Positions 43,851 to 56,633 of a stretch of 60,000 nucleotides of DNA are shown here, in pieces. The stretch's first letter is position 1; every line of letters starts with the position of its first letter. The stretch is taken from the NCBI RefSeq assembly GCF_932526225.1, contig NC_064034.1:3088001-3148000 (forward strand). Reading direction: 5' to 3'. The translations under genes and the position numbers were made by a program. The notes beneath the pieces are model-generated. The model was given only the letters and a program-made list of their open reading frames with translations. It did not search any database and was not told where the DNA came from. Origin of the DNA: Nematostella vectensis (taxonomy: Eukaryota; Cnidaria; Anthozoa; Actiniaria; Edwardsiidae).

Positions 43851-46800
43851 TCAGGGCTCAAAGTACTTCTGTAGCGGCTCACCGATCACAGATTCGATCT
43901 CACTGACCACGTGTTGGCACTGCTGCTCGACTTCGAAGCACTCGTCTGCAGACAGAAACAACTCAATGATATTCCATTCAAAATATTGGAATACTCACAT
44001 ATATACACATACATAATCACCATACGTGGTAACAGATGTGAACATGATATGTACAAAATCCACTCACCCTCCATGAGCTCCGCCAGGAAAGGGATACTTT
44101 CTGGCAGTAAAAGCACGATGAACTCCTCGCCAAGCTGACGGTGAAGCTCCTCCAGTGCCTTAAGGGCTGCGAAACGCACCTAAGACACAATAGGGAGTGA
44201 ACACACGAGTAAGGAGACGAAAACACACGTCCGCGTTGTGCGTTGTGTTTGGCTCGGGATCATGGGTGGCTCAGTTGGCAGAGCGTCGCTTTGTAGTGCC
44301 TGTGCCTCTCACCACAATGGCTTCGATTCCTGGTTCTGCTGTGAGTCGAAAAAGTTGGCTCTCGCCTTTGCTCGGATGGGTTTTTTGGGGTTCTCTTGTT
44401 TAACTTTTACTTAAATAAGCCGTAAATCTTTCTTCTCTGACGCTGCTTACCTGGGAGGAGGTATGTCTTGTCTTGAGCAAGACTTGGTAGTTCAGCGGTT
44501 TCCAGTACACGTCACTCCCAGAAGCCACTGCAAGTTGTGCCAGGCAGGGGACCACGTGACCCGTAACAAGCTGCTGGAACTTGTCCTTGTCTGATTGGTT
44601 CTCCAGCTGGAGGTAAAAAATTAGCAACATAAATCAAGTAAACACAAAAGCGGAAATAAGTGTATTTCTTTTTAGAACATTAATTGTTGAGTTCCCTGTC
44701 AGTGGATTAAGGCTTCCTCCACTCATCCAATTATGAAAGAGAATAAATGTGTAAGCTTCAAAAAGCTTAGAAGACGGCGATGTGGTGAGGTACATTAAAG
44801 TGTCCCAGTGTCAGTGTAACTCAGTGCTTTCCATATCACAAGACCAGAGGTCTTCAAACACGGGGAACACTGCTATCATCATTTACTGGGACATGACTTG
44901 AGACTCAAAATATGGTAGCCAATGTTAGCAGCTAACAGGGGACTAAACACTGAGCTACGCATATCGCAACAAAGACAACTATGTAGCAAAACGTCATCAA
45001 GACGTACGTATTCACTGGGTTCACTGGTTCATTCGCAGGTTCACATGTGGGGGTATTCCTGTGGCATAGCAACCCTAGATGTGCTTTTCTAGAAGCACGC
45101 TAAGTAATAAAATAAATAATAGTAGTAGCTCCTACCTGGTCAACGATTGGCTGCATCAAGCAGTCGAACCTCTCCTTGTCGATGAAGCCCTTGGTGGAGT
45201 ATAGCAGGCATTTCTGTAGACAGTCTAAGATGAACTTCACTAGCTGCACTGAACTACCTCTCTGGTCCTCCACGCCTTCTTCCTCAAAGAAGAGCTGGTC
45301 TGGAATGTGAAATAATAAGACCTCCATGATCACCTAAGACAACGTGAGAATAGACTTTGTGATAACTGACCCAAGGCAAACGCATACCATTGGTTACAGA
45401 GTGATGACACTAAAGTCCAGAAAACTCATGTTTTACTAAAAAATGTGAAGTTTATGGATTAGATAGAACAAGTTATGTACTATGGTGGCAAAGTTATTAT
45501 CGCAGAGCGTGTACTGAGTCATTCAGCTTTTTTCTGAAACAGCTACCTGTGGACAGGAGCTTACCTGTTTTCGAGGAGTTGTTAGCGTCAAGCAGTGATG
45601 CGCAGTTCTTAAGGATGTAACCAGCGAACAGCGTCATCAGTCCTTTGAGTTTCTCAGCAATACTAGGGTCGTACATGAGGGAAAGTCAGTGTCAAGCATC
45701 CCACATGGCAGAAAAGGGACGTAGCAAACTCTTGCCCTCCCAACACTGCGCACATGCTTCTTCTTGTTGTTGTTTCAATGACTACGCAAACCGAAAGTGC
45801 TTTCCCGGAGTAAACAAACTAAAATATTGGCCATTTCAAAGGTGCACTACGAAGAGTGATTTTACCGTTTTTTCAGAAAGCTTGAAAACAGTCGAAATCA
45901 TACAGGATACCTGTTTTCTTTTTTCTTTATTTGAATAGATTAGATAGGGTAAACAGACTAAATTCGCAGCAAATAATCCATTTTTTTTTATTTCCATTAC
46001 ACTTGGATGAAGTATACAGGAAGATTTTAGGTTGTTTTGCTGTTTTTCTAAGTACAAGTACCGAGACAGAAGGTCTCGGTTGAGTTATGGGCTCTGATTC
46101 GAGCCTCATCAAAGTGCATTGTACACCGATAGATCAGAGCCCAAATGGAGGTCTGTTGTTATTATGGATTTCAAACAAGTTTCACATGATTGCCCCTATC
46201 GCAAATGTATTACTTTTGTCGCATTATTTTATCTAAAGTGTAATGTCCCAAAAGTTATTAAAATTTGCCAATTTTACTCCCCTCCTAAATTTACCCATAC
46301 CTCGCCTAACGATACCCAAGCATGTAAAACTATAAATGCTTTTATGGAGTGAAAATCAGGTACTTGACAGTTACGTATATAGCACGTTTTTGTAAGCTAG
46401 TCATCATACCAACCTGACACAGAGTCTGTAGAACACCAAAAGGCGCCTCTTATGAGCGTTACCTCGCGTCGCCCACTCTACCAACTGATGAAGAAATACA
46501 TACATTCTTCAATTTGCAATATGATACAGTCCATGTAAAATAATCTAAGGGGCTTTCTCGTCTGGAAAACTGCCCATTAAAGATCGAAATGATAGCTTAA
46601 AATATACATGGAAAATAAAAAAAAACTCAAGTTGACTGCAATGTGTGTAAACTGAAGTGTTCCAGTGTCAGTTAACTCAGTGCTTTCCATATCACAAGAC
46701 CAGAGGTCTTCAAACACGGGGAACACTGCTATCATCATTTACTGGGACATGACTTGAGACTCAAAATATGGTAGCCAATGTTAGCAGCTAACAGGGGGCT

Positions 46801-49800
46801 AAACACTAAGCTACGCATATCGCAACAAAGACACCTATGTAGCAAAACGTTATCAAGATGAAAGCGACCTACGAAGCAATGACGACGGCAACATGGACAA
46901 CAACTCTTGAATTTTTTTTCACTCCTGTAAAAGAAAGTTCCTAAAACTATGGTCATCTGTTTTTGAGTGTTTAGATAAATTCTATTATACTGGTTTGAAA
47001 TTGTGAGCCCGATTTCTTATTGTACTGGCTGCCATCGCCGTCCTTGCTTAGGTCTCTTACATCAAGAGTGGCAAATTAATGCTGAGGTGACCGACCTTGA
47101 GAAAGACCGGTCGGAAAGTTGCTTCGGACATCTTCATGACCAGGCTAAGTAAACTGTCAATCACACCACCTTCAATCTTCTCCACGAGGCCTTGCCCACA
47201 CTGAAACCAATGCCAACATATATAAAGTAAGCAAGACCAAAGATACTTGTAAAAAGGAAAAGGTTGAACAGTCGATCAGTGTTCAAAAGCACCCTAAGTG
47301 ATAAACATACATTAGTTCTCGAATGGAATTGTCTTGTCAGTTATTTGCTTATTTGTGGCATGGCCATGAGCTAATACAAATTACAACACATGGGTTCCCC
47401 TTAATTGACACAGATGCATAAAATATGGTACCTTGACAAAGATCTGGATTTCAATAACACGATCAAGGTAAGTTGATCAAGCACCAACCTGATGTTGAGT
47501 GACCCTAAAATCCAGCAAGACCAGGAAGACCTTGAACAGCTGGTCATGGTGCGACATCACATCTTTCGTGCTCATGGCTGTGATGGAGCCGGAGAGGATG
47601 TCTAGCAGGGGGGTGACGGCAGGCTGTTGCTGTGTGTCCAGCAGAGTGTAGTAACACTGGGACACTGCCGGAAGCAACACACGAGAGGTGATGGCATTGG
47701 CCAGGTCCTTCCTGGAAAAAAACAATTTGGCAACATCCAACTTTAGCCTAATGGACATGGTACTAAGGGGATGTAATAGTTGACTTTTAATTTGATTAGT
47801 CATGACCGGTAGTGCATACCAATAAGCAAAATAAGTAATAGTTGTAAATTTGTGGCTTATTTTACAATTACAGTGATAATTTCTGTCTTGGACAAGATGA
47901 AACTCAAACTCATGAGTAGTTTTAGTCCTAGAAATGGCTCACTCAGGCATAACTAGGCGCTTTTATATAAAGGCCTTCCAGTCCCTACCTCACTGCTGCA
48001 AGGCGGTCCAGGACCTGTGCCTGCATTGTGGATTGGTTTGGCACATCTTCATCCTCAGTCTCTTCAGATGCACGCACGGACTGAAGACAGACCTAGTCAA
48101 AGGGAAATTTGAACAATTAACTATACCTTCTAACTCTATTTTGATCTCTGTTAAGCAATGTCGGCCTTGCCTGTGCCAAGATGTCGACAAGGAGGTGTGT
48201 GTAGGTAGACCTACATGTACCAAGATGTCGACAATGAGGTGTGTGTAGGTAGACTTACATGTACCAAGATGTCGACAATGAGGTGTGTGTAGGTAGACTT
48301 ACATGTACCAAGATGTCGACAAGGTGTGTGTAGGTAGACCTACATTTACCAAGATGTCGACAATGAGGTGTGTGTAGGTAGATTTTACATGCACCAAGAT
48401 GTCGACAAGGAGGTGTGTGTAGGTAGACTTACATGCACCAAGATGTCGACAAGGAGGTGTGTGTAGGTAGACTTACATGCACCAAGATGTCAACAATGAG
48501 GTGTGTGTAGGTAGACCTACGTGTACCAAGATGTCGACAAGGTGTGTTTAGGTAGACTTACATGTACCAAGATGTCGACAAGGAGGTGTGTGTAGGTAGA
48601 CTTACATGCACCAAGATGTCGACAATGAGGTGTGTGTAGGTAGACCTACGTGTACCAAGATGTCGACAAGGTGTGTTTAGGTAGACTTACATGTACCAAG
48701 ATGTCGACAAGGAGGTGTGTGTAGGTAGACTTACATGTACCAAGATGTCGATAAGGAGGTGTGTGTAGGTAGATTTTACATGCACCAAGATGTCGACAAG
48801 GAGGTGTGTGTAGGTAGACTTACATGTACCAAGATGTCGACAATGAGGTATGTGTAGGTAGATTTTACATGCACCAAGATGTCGACAAGGAGGTGTGTGT
48901 AGGTAGACTTACCTGTACCAAGATGTCAACAAGGTGTGTGTAGGTAGACCTACATGTACCAAGATGTCGACAAGGAGGTGTGTGTAGGTAGACTTACCTG
49001 TACCAAGATGTCGACAAGGAGGTGTGTGTAGGTAGACTTACATGCATCAAGATGTCGACAAGGAGGTGTGTATAGGTAGACTTACCTGTACCAAGATGTC
49101 GACAAGGTGTGTTTAGGTAGACTTACATGTACCAAGATGTCGACAAGGTGTGTGTAGGTAGACTTACATGTACCAAGATGTCGACAATGAGGTGTGTTTA
49201 GGTAGACTTACATGTACCAAGATGTCGACAAGGAGGTGTGTGTAGGTAGACTTACATGTACCAAGATGTCGATAAGGAGGTGTGTGTAGGTAGACTTACC
49301 TGTACCAAGATGTCGATAAGGAGGTGTGGGTAGGTAGACTTACCTGTACCAAGATGTCGACAATGAGGTGTGTGTAGGTAGACTTACATGTACCAAGATG
49401 TCGACAATGAGGTGTGTGTAGGTAGACTTACATGTACCAAGATGTCGACAAGGTGTGTGTAGGTAGACCTACATGTACCAAGATGTCGACAATGAGGTGT
49501 GTGTAGGTAGATTTTACATGCACCAAGATGTCGACAAGGAGGTGTGTGTAGGTAGACTTACCTGTACCAAGATGTCGACAAGGAGGTGTGTGTAGGTAGA
49601 CTTACCTGTACCAAGATGTCGACAAGGAGGTGTGTGTAGGTAGACTTACATGCACCAAGATGTCGACAATGAGGTGTGGGTAGGTAGACTTACGTACCAA
49701 GATGTCGACAAGGAGGTGTGTGTAGGTAGACTTACATGTACCAAGATGTCGACAAGGAGGTGTGTGTAGGTAGACTTACGTACCAAGATGTCGACAAGGA

Positions 49801-52800
49801 GGTGTGTGTAGGTAGATTTTACATGCACCAAGATGTCGACAAGGAGGTGTGTGTAGGTAGACTTACCTGTACCAAGATGTCGACAAGGAGGTGTGTGTAG
49901 GTAGACTTACATGCACCAAGATGTCGACAAGGAGGTGTGTGTAGGTAGACTTACCTGTACCAAGATGTCGACAAGGTGTGTGTAGGTAGACCTACATGTA
50001 CCAAGATGTCGACAATGAGGTGTGTGTAGGTAGACCTACCTGTACCAAGATGTCGACAATGAGGTGTGTGTAGGTAGACTTACGTACCAAGATGTAGACA
50101 AGGAGGTGTGTGTAGGTAGACCTACCTGTACCAAGATGTCGACAATGAGGTGTGTGTAGGTAGACTTACATGCACCAAGATGTCGACAAGGAGGTGTGTG
50201 TAGGTAGACTTACATGCACCAAGATGTCGACAAGGAGGTGTGTGTAGGTAGACTTACCTGTACCAAGATGTCGACAAGGTGTGTGTAGGTAGACCTACAT
50301 GTACCAAGATGTCGACAATGAGGTGTGTGTAGGTAGACCTACCTGTACCAAGATGTCGACAATGAGGTGTGTGTAGGTAGACTTACGTACCAAGATGTAG
50401 ACAAGGAGGTGTGTGTAGGTAGACCTACCTGTACCAAGATGTCGACAATGAGGTGTGTGTAGGTAGACCTACATGCACCAAGATGTCGACAAGGAGGTGT
50501 GTGTAGGTAGACTTACATGCACCAAGATGTCGACAAGGAGGTGTGTGTAGGTAGACTTACATGTACCAAGATGTCGACAAGGAGGTGTGTGTAGGTAGAC
50601 CTACATGTACCAAGATGTCGACAATGAGGTGTGTGTAGGTAGACTTACATGCACCAAGATGTCGACAAGGTGTGTGTAGGTAGACCTACATGTACCAAGA
50701 TGTCGACAAGGAGGTGTGTGTAGGTAGACTTACCTGTACCAAGATGTCGACAAGGTGGTGTGTGTAGGTAGACTTACATGTACCAAGATGTCGACAAGGT
50801 GTGTGTAGGTAGACTTACATGTACCAAGATGTCGACAAGGTGTGTGTAGGTAGACTTACGTACCAAGATGTCGACAAGGAGGTGTGTGTAGGTAGACTTA
50901 CATGTACCAAGATGTCGACAATGAGGTGTGGGTAGGTAGACTTACATGTACCAAGATGTCGACAAGGAGGTGTGTGTAGGTAGACTTACATGTACCAAGA
51001 TGTCGACAATGAGGTGTGTGTAGGTAGACTTACCTGTACCAAGATGTCGACAAGGAGGTGTGTGTAGGTAGACTTACCTGTACCAAGATGTCGATAAGGA
51101 GGTGTGGGTAGGTAGACTTACCTGTACCATGATGTCGACAAGGAGGTGTGTGTAGGTAGACCTACATGTACCAAGATGTCGACAATGAGGTGTGTGTAGG
51201 TAGACTTACATGTACCAAGATGTCGACAATGAGGTGTGTGTAGGTAGACTTACGTACCAAGATGTCGAGAAGGAGGTGTGTGTAGGTAGACTTACATGTA
51301 CCAAGATGTCGACAATGAGGTGTGTGTAGGTAGACTTATGTACCAAGATGTCGACAAGGTGTGTGTAGGTAGACTTACCTGTACCAAGATGTCGACAATG
51401 AGGTGTGTGTAGGTAGACTTACGTACCAAGATGTCGACAAGGTGTGTTTAGGTAGACTTACCTGTACCATGATGTCGACAAGGTGTGTGTAGGTAGACCT
51501 ACGTACCAAGATGTCGACAAGGAGGTGTGTGTAGGTAGACTTACATGTACCAAGATGTCGACAAGGAGATGTGTGTAGGTAGACCTACATGTACCAAGAT
51601 GTCGACAAGGAGATGTGTGTAGGTAGACCTACATGTACCAAGATGTCGACAAGGGGGTGTGTGTAGGTAGACTTACCTGTACCAAGATGTCGACAAGGAG
51701 GTGTGGGTAGGTAGACTTACATGTACCAAGATGTCGACAATGAGGTGTGTGTAGGTAGACTTACATGTACCAAGATGTCGACAAGGAGGTGTGTGTAGGT
51801 AGACTTACATGCACCAAGATGTCGACAAGGGGGTGTGTGTAGGTAGACTTACATGTACCAAGATGTCGACAATGAGGTGTGTGTAGGTAGATTTTACATG
51901 CACCAAGATGTCAACAAGGTGTGTGTAGGTAGACTTACATGCACCAAGATGTCGACAAGGGGGTGTGTGTAGGTAGACTTACATGTACCAAGATGTCGAC
52001 AATGAGGTGTGTGTAGGTAGATTTTACATGCACCAAGATGTCGACAAGGAGGTGTGTGTAGGTAGACTTACATGCACCAAGATGTTGACAATGAGGTGTG
52101 TGTAGGTAGACTTACATGCACCAAGATGTCGACAAGGGGGTGTGTGTAGGTAGACTTACATGCACCAAGATGTCGACAATGAGGTGTGTGTAGGTAGACT
52201 TACCTGTACCAAGATGTCAACAAGGTGTGTGTAGGTAGACTTACGTACCAAGATGTCGACAAGGAGGTGTGTGTAGGTAGACTTACATGTACCAAGATGT
52301 CGACAATGAGGTGTGTTTAGGTAGACTTACATGTACCAAGATGTCGACAAGGAGGTGTGTGTAGGTAGACTTACCTGTACCAAGATGTCGACAAGGAGGT
52401 GTGTGTAGGTAGACTTACATGTACCAAGATGTTGACAAGGTGTGTTTAGGTAGACTTACCTGTACCAAGATGTCGACAAGGAAGGGACTCATGAAGTGTG
52501 GCAGGGTGCTGATCACTTTGTGAAGGGTAACAACACAGCAAAGAAGTAGGGCACTCCTGCAGAAACAGGGACACACCGACAATTACGGTTATGGGAATCA
52601 ACAAAGTTGAAAAGGGATGCAATGGTTGTGAAAGGGGGTGTTACTGATCAAAATAGTAGTCGCAGTTGTGACGAAAAACAAAAAAACTGACTCCTTTTCA
52701 TTAATTAGTGATGAATCTATAAGATATCATCCCTAAAACATACACTAACTCACTTCTTGAAAATTCTAGGGAATTTTTTTTTACCAAAGCTGCTAGGATG

Positions 52801-55800
52801 AGAACATGCAGCCCGAAAGATCCTTTTCAAGACCCCTAATAGAAAGACAGTAAGACTCACTTTTGTTCTTTTGAAGGCTGAAGCATTTTTATCAGATTCG
52901 GCATAAATTGGGGAAGGTAAGAAATGGCATTGGCTTTAAGACCAGAACAGACTTCAGCAAGGCAGAGGAGGGCGTTGGAGGCAACCTGAAACAATCATCA
53001 TATTCACTGTCATACAACCCACATTTTAGCTATACAGCGGAAATGAAAAAAAAAAGAATAATGTAGGTGCCCTTTGTCCAGATATAATAATATTTGAGGA
53101 TGGTTTTGATTATCTAAAGTTACATGAATAATTGTTGCTTGTTGTTATCAGATGACAACATTATTGGGAGAATACCCCACTGTCCTCTGGACTCACACAT
53201 CTGTGCAAGAAAAACCTGAAAGATGCCTTACCAGAATATTTTCGTCTTTGGCCGTGAAGATCTTGATGGAGAGTTCCAGAACCTAAGGCGAACAAGAAGA
53301 ATGTGTGATAGATAAGAGGAAATTCCTGTAGTCTGAGCCTAATGAAGCATTATTAAAACAACCTCAACAAAACGAGAACAAGTCATTTCAAATAAAATGT
53401 CATTAATTCGTACCTTGGTAAATATTGCAGGCTCTTGTTCAGCTAGAAGTCTTGCTAGCAGCTTCAAGCTGTACAGTGCCGTCTGCCGATTGACTGTGGT
53501 TTCCTCGCCTGAACAACGCCCTTCCACAAAGGCTACCAGGTCGTTCACTAAATCCAGAAGCTCATTTACCTGAAGCGAGGAGAACTGCCATATAACACTG
53601 AACAGATACTTTTGAACAACAGTTAGTTGCTACTAGGCTATGTTAAGTAGATCCTCCGGAGATTTGACAAATGGGAAGAAAATACTATCCTGCTCAATAC
53701 TATCGTACTCATGACAGCCTGTAACCAATTAGATCAACTTGCTGTTGTGAATTTAAGAGCGAATTAAGAGTACTCAACTCAAGATTTATCCTTATCTTGA
53801 TGTGCCTGCCCGACATGACGGAAAAACCCTGAACATGCGCACTTAAGATAAAACTTCTTACAATGGTCATCAGTTTCTTGTATTGCGGACTGGTTTTCTT
53901 TTCAAAACACAAAAAACGTGATGCCAAAATGTGCATACTCAGATTTTGGCTTTTTAAAATAACTTGTTCCTTGATCATCCTTGCGCCATGTATGAGCTCA
54001 GGGACGAAAAGCTAAAATTTCAATGACCCTTTACAAATGTCGCATCAAAAAAGTTGCATTTGATATTTTGTTTAACCCGAGTATCAGGCCCTCCTATGTT
54101 TCTATTGCGCCGGCGAGAAACAAGACAAGTACTTTTGTTTTTCCTCTCCAACTTTTAAAAAATAAAATTGCCTGATACTCAGGCTATATTTTGTTTGATA
54201 TTAGTCTCTAAGTACTTAGGGGAATTTTCTGCCTTATTTGATGTGAAATGGGCTTATTGGAAATGTCAAGTCATGTTTTTCCATCATGTTAATGTTCCCC
54301 TTACACAACAAAATTTCCACTTGCTTCTAACAAATGACCATGGAATTCAAGGATGCGTAAAGCAAGCATACCTGATTGGGTTGTATGGTATAGTGCGCCA
54401 GTTTGGCATTCAGAAGCTCCATTGCTTTACGTCTCACGGTAACATTGTCATTGACAAGCAGTCTTTGTATCACTCCTATAAACACACTCGTTGGTAGGAG
54501 CTGATTAACCTGAAGGCAAAAAATTAACACAATATATGAAGGCTTGTACATGTTGCTTACTGTCAACAATCCACCTTTCAATAGTCGCAGAAAGAGTAAC
54601 TTTCTCTGACTGTTTTCTTGTTATTTAGTCATTTTAATACCATAAATGATTGTTAACAATAAACTTATTATAGATCACTTCCTAGATAAAAAGATATCGT
54701 TGTAATAGGATAAAACAGAAATACCATTAAGTATTTACATACCTTATCAATAATATCATATGCCTTGTGCAGTAGTGCTCGCCAGAATTTCTTGGCAGTT
54801 TCTTGTGTTTGTTGCTCTGAATACTGTGCCGTGGTGGTAACAAGCTTCAAGAGCTCCTCAATCAGACTAAATAAATAACATCCACAATCAAAAGATTTGT
54901 AAACAGTAATACTATGATAGCAATAGGAATGACAGGTTTTTGGAGGCTTGCTTGCTTACCCAAGATAGATACCGTCCATTTGCCTTGAAGTGCTTCCCTC
55001 AAATTCAGCAATCTGAGACAGGAGAATGTTGCATCAATGAACAAATTCAGGATTCAAGGGATTAGGGACAAGACCGGAGAGACTCTTTTTACCTTTGCTA
55101 TGAAGTTGTCATTGCCCAGGACAGTAGGGACTAAACCTAAAACTGTGAACTTGAATTGTCTGAAGTGTTTGGCTGAGTGTACATGGACATCAAATAGAGG
55201 GGTGGGACCACTGAAGAGGGGGGCTGACTTTCTTCTGCGGGGATGGTAGTGATGACCTAGGGATGATAATGTTTTGTTAATAGGAAATGTAGGTTGGTAG
55301 GTGAAAAATTAGCAAATAAAAGTTTGTGTTTTAATGCACTAATTTGTATAAAAACTTCCATGAAAAAGACACTGAAATAAACTGATGATAAATGTGGAAG
55401 TAGCTTATAATTTTACTGACCTTCTGGTTTTTCCATAGGGAGCTGTGCAAGATATTTCACGAGTTTCAGCATTCCCTCAGCCTTGGATAAATAGCATCTT
55501 AATTAATTCTGGATTTTATAACAATTATACAATTAACAGCACTTATGTACACTCAATAACCATAGAATCAAAAAGCCCAAACTGTCCTGATCTCGTACCA
55601 GAACAATGAATACAATACACCAAAAACTGGAATTCGACTCTGACCTGAAGAAGTCTTATTTAAAGAAAATATTTGGCAGAGTCGAATTCCAGTTTTTGTT
55701 GTATTGCACTCAATAACCATGATATTTCTACCTGCACAGACGGGTCAAACTCTTGACAAAGTGAAATGCAGAAGTCAATATCAAGAGGAGAATGCTTGAC

Positions 55801-56352
55801 ACCCTAAAAAGAAATTTTCATATTAGAAAACATTACATGGTTTGGCTAAAACAAATGTGCATCTGAGCGATGCACAGTAAATGCACAGAATTGGTATTAG
55901 TACCTCGTCATCAGGCTGAGCAGGGTGCACTATGTAGCTCTCTAGTAATAATGCTACTGCAGCATGCAGGTGCCTCTCGGCACCAACAGTAGATATTAGG
56001 TGGGTGAACACTGGTAAGCGGCGGTGCTCTGGCATGTGGGGTGATGCATCTACAAAGACCCGGATCACCATGACGACAATGTCATTTAAGGTTGCTGGTG
56101 GTGTACCCTTGGACTGTAACTTGGGTAGCTTCTGTTTTTCACCAGCCTGTTTGGGAAATTTGAATGATGAGGTTGATCTTGGTTAAACTGTGTTAAAGAT
56201 CAATTTTTCTTCCTCACTCTTACCTGTATCAGGGCTGGGATGACTGTGTCCACAGTCTTGCTGATAATCTGGAAGCTGTAGCTGTCATCCTGGCGGAGGA
56301 GGTTGGCACCCATGAAGGTGAAGATGGACATTACATTATGAAGGACCTTCTC
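43851..56352 (-). CDS. HEATR1: HEAT repeat-containing protein 1 (UTP10), C-terminal 21 exons (partial)
   Basis: Nucleolar HEAT-repeat scaffold of the t-UTP part of the small-subunit processome, needed for rRNA transcription and 18S processing. Exons in coding order: 56352-56224, 56146-55904, 55803-55732, 55481-55421, 55256-55093, 55012-54960, 54866-54743, 54509-54372, 53569-53414, 53282-53232, 52985-52861, 52556-52460, 48080-47989, 47711-47489, 47200-47096, 46484-46414, 45662-45565, 45299-45136, 44606-44451, 44179-44068, 43945-43851. Phases all agree; the total is 2529 nt, 842 residues plus stop, about the last 40% of a roughly 2100-aa protein. Diagnostic segments: [68 protein letters not shown], and terminal GEPLQKYF. 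One acceptor (46484) was chosen to keep homology and phase; donor 47095 is a weak GTCGGT. The 48081-52459 intron is nearly all minisatellite. Confidence 0.94.
44264..44402 (+). mobile_element. tRNA-derived SINE fragment
   Basis: The A-box-like TGGCTCAGTTGGCAGAGCG is followed about 50 bp later by the B-box-like GGCTTCGATTCCTGG, the layout of a tRNA-type Pol III promoter, with a degraded acceptor stem. It continues into a GGTTTTTTGGGGTTCTC tail as in SINEs. It sits in a HEATR1 intron, opposite in strand. It is too degenerate to be a functional tRNA. Confidence 0.65.
44801..45002. repeat. dispersed repeat, copy 1 in HEATR1
   Basis: About 202 bp that recurs almost unchanged at 46657-46858 (for example CTTTCCATATCACAAGACCA and GACATGACTTGAGACTC in both). 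Both copies are intronic and direct. There is no terminal structure or coding frame. It is either a recent transposed non-autonomous element or a local duplication. Confidence 0.85.
46657..46858. repeat. dispersed repeat, copy 2 in HEATR1
   Basis: Direct copy of 44801-45002 with about ten differences by eye, in the intron between exons 46484-46414 and 47200-47096. Confidence 0.85.
48165..52480 (-). repeat. 4.3-kb minisatellite in HEATR1 intron, unit contains exon end and splice donor
   Basis: The exon 52556-52460 ends, in coding sense, CTTGTCGACATCTTGGTACAG followed by donor GTAAGTCTACCTACACACACC. This junction is repeated about 100 times through the intron with a 44-bp unit and shorter 39-41-bp variants. 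Almost every unit keeps GTAAGTCTACC in sense. Many keep the exact ACAG|GTAAGT, while others read ACATGTAAGT, GCATGTAAGT or ATGTAAAATCTACC. The array ends about 85 bp before the next exon (48080). Confidence 0.95.
53855..54294. repeat. dispersed repeat, copy B (interrupted)
   Basis: Counterpart of 13481-13785 in a HEATR1 intron, interrupted by the 112-bp element at 54074-54185. Confidence 0.75.
54074..54185. mobile_element. 112-bp nested MITE with 11-bp target duplication
   Basis: The ends AACCCGAGTATCAGGC and GCCTGATACTCAGGCT are inverted (14 of 16). ATATTTTGTTT occurs directly outside both sides (54063-54073 and 54186-54196), and the uninterrupted relative at 13481-13785 has this 11-mer only once. 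The element is therefore a defined insertion. The true duplication may be 9-11 bp. Confidence 0.88.
55611..55707. mobile_element. small hairpin element in HEATR1 intron
   Basis: ACCAAAAACTGGAATTCGAC on the left pairs with GTCGAATTCCAGTTTTTG on the right, with CTGAAGAAGTCTTATTTAAA between. A partial relative is at 11270-11332. No coding capacity. Confidence 0.75.
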
Positions 56353-56633
56353 CTATTAAAATGAGTGTCAAGAAGAACTTTTAAATACACACAGCATGTG
56401 ACCGATTTATGTAGTTGTCAGTTTTAGTTGTCAAAACAGCACCTGTGCAACCCCCATGGCTGTAACTGTGCAACCTCCTAGGCTATATCTTTGCAACTCA
56501 CTATGGCTATGGTATACACCTTGGCTAAACCTATGCAACCCTCTTGGCTATATGCCTTGGCAATATCTTTGCAGCCCCACTCTGACTAAACAGCTGCTGT
56601 AAAACATGCTTGCAACACATCTACACAAGGCAG

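Noticed and set aside
44264-44345. Functional tRNA gene
   Set aside because: A and B boxes are recognisable but the acceptor stem does not pair and the sequence continues into a SINE tail.
46059-46142. Two small hairpins (ACCGAGAC/GTCTCGGT and GGGCTCTGAT/ATCAGAGCCC) in a HEATR1 intron
   Set aside because: Suggestive of a small structured RNA, but no promoter, family motif or second copy was seen, so no RNA gene is claimed.
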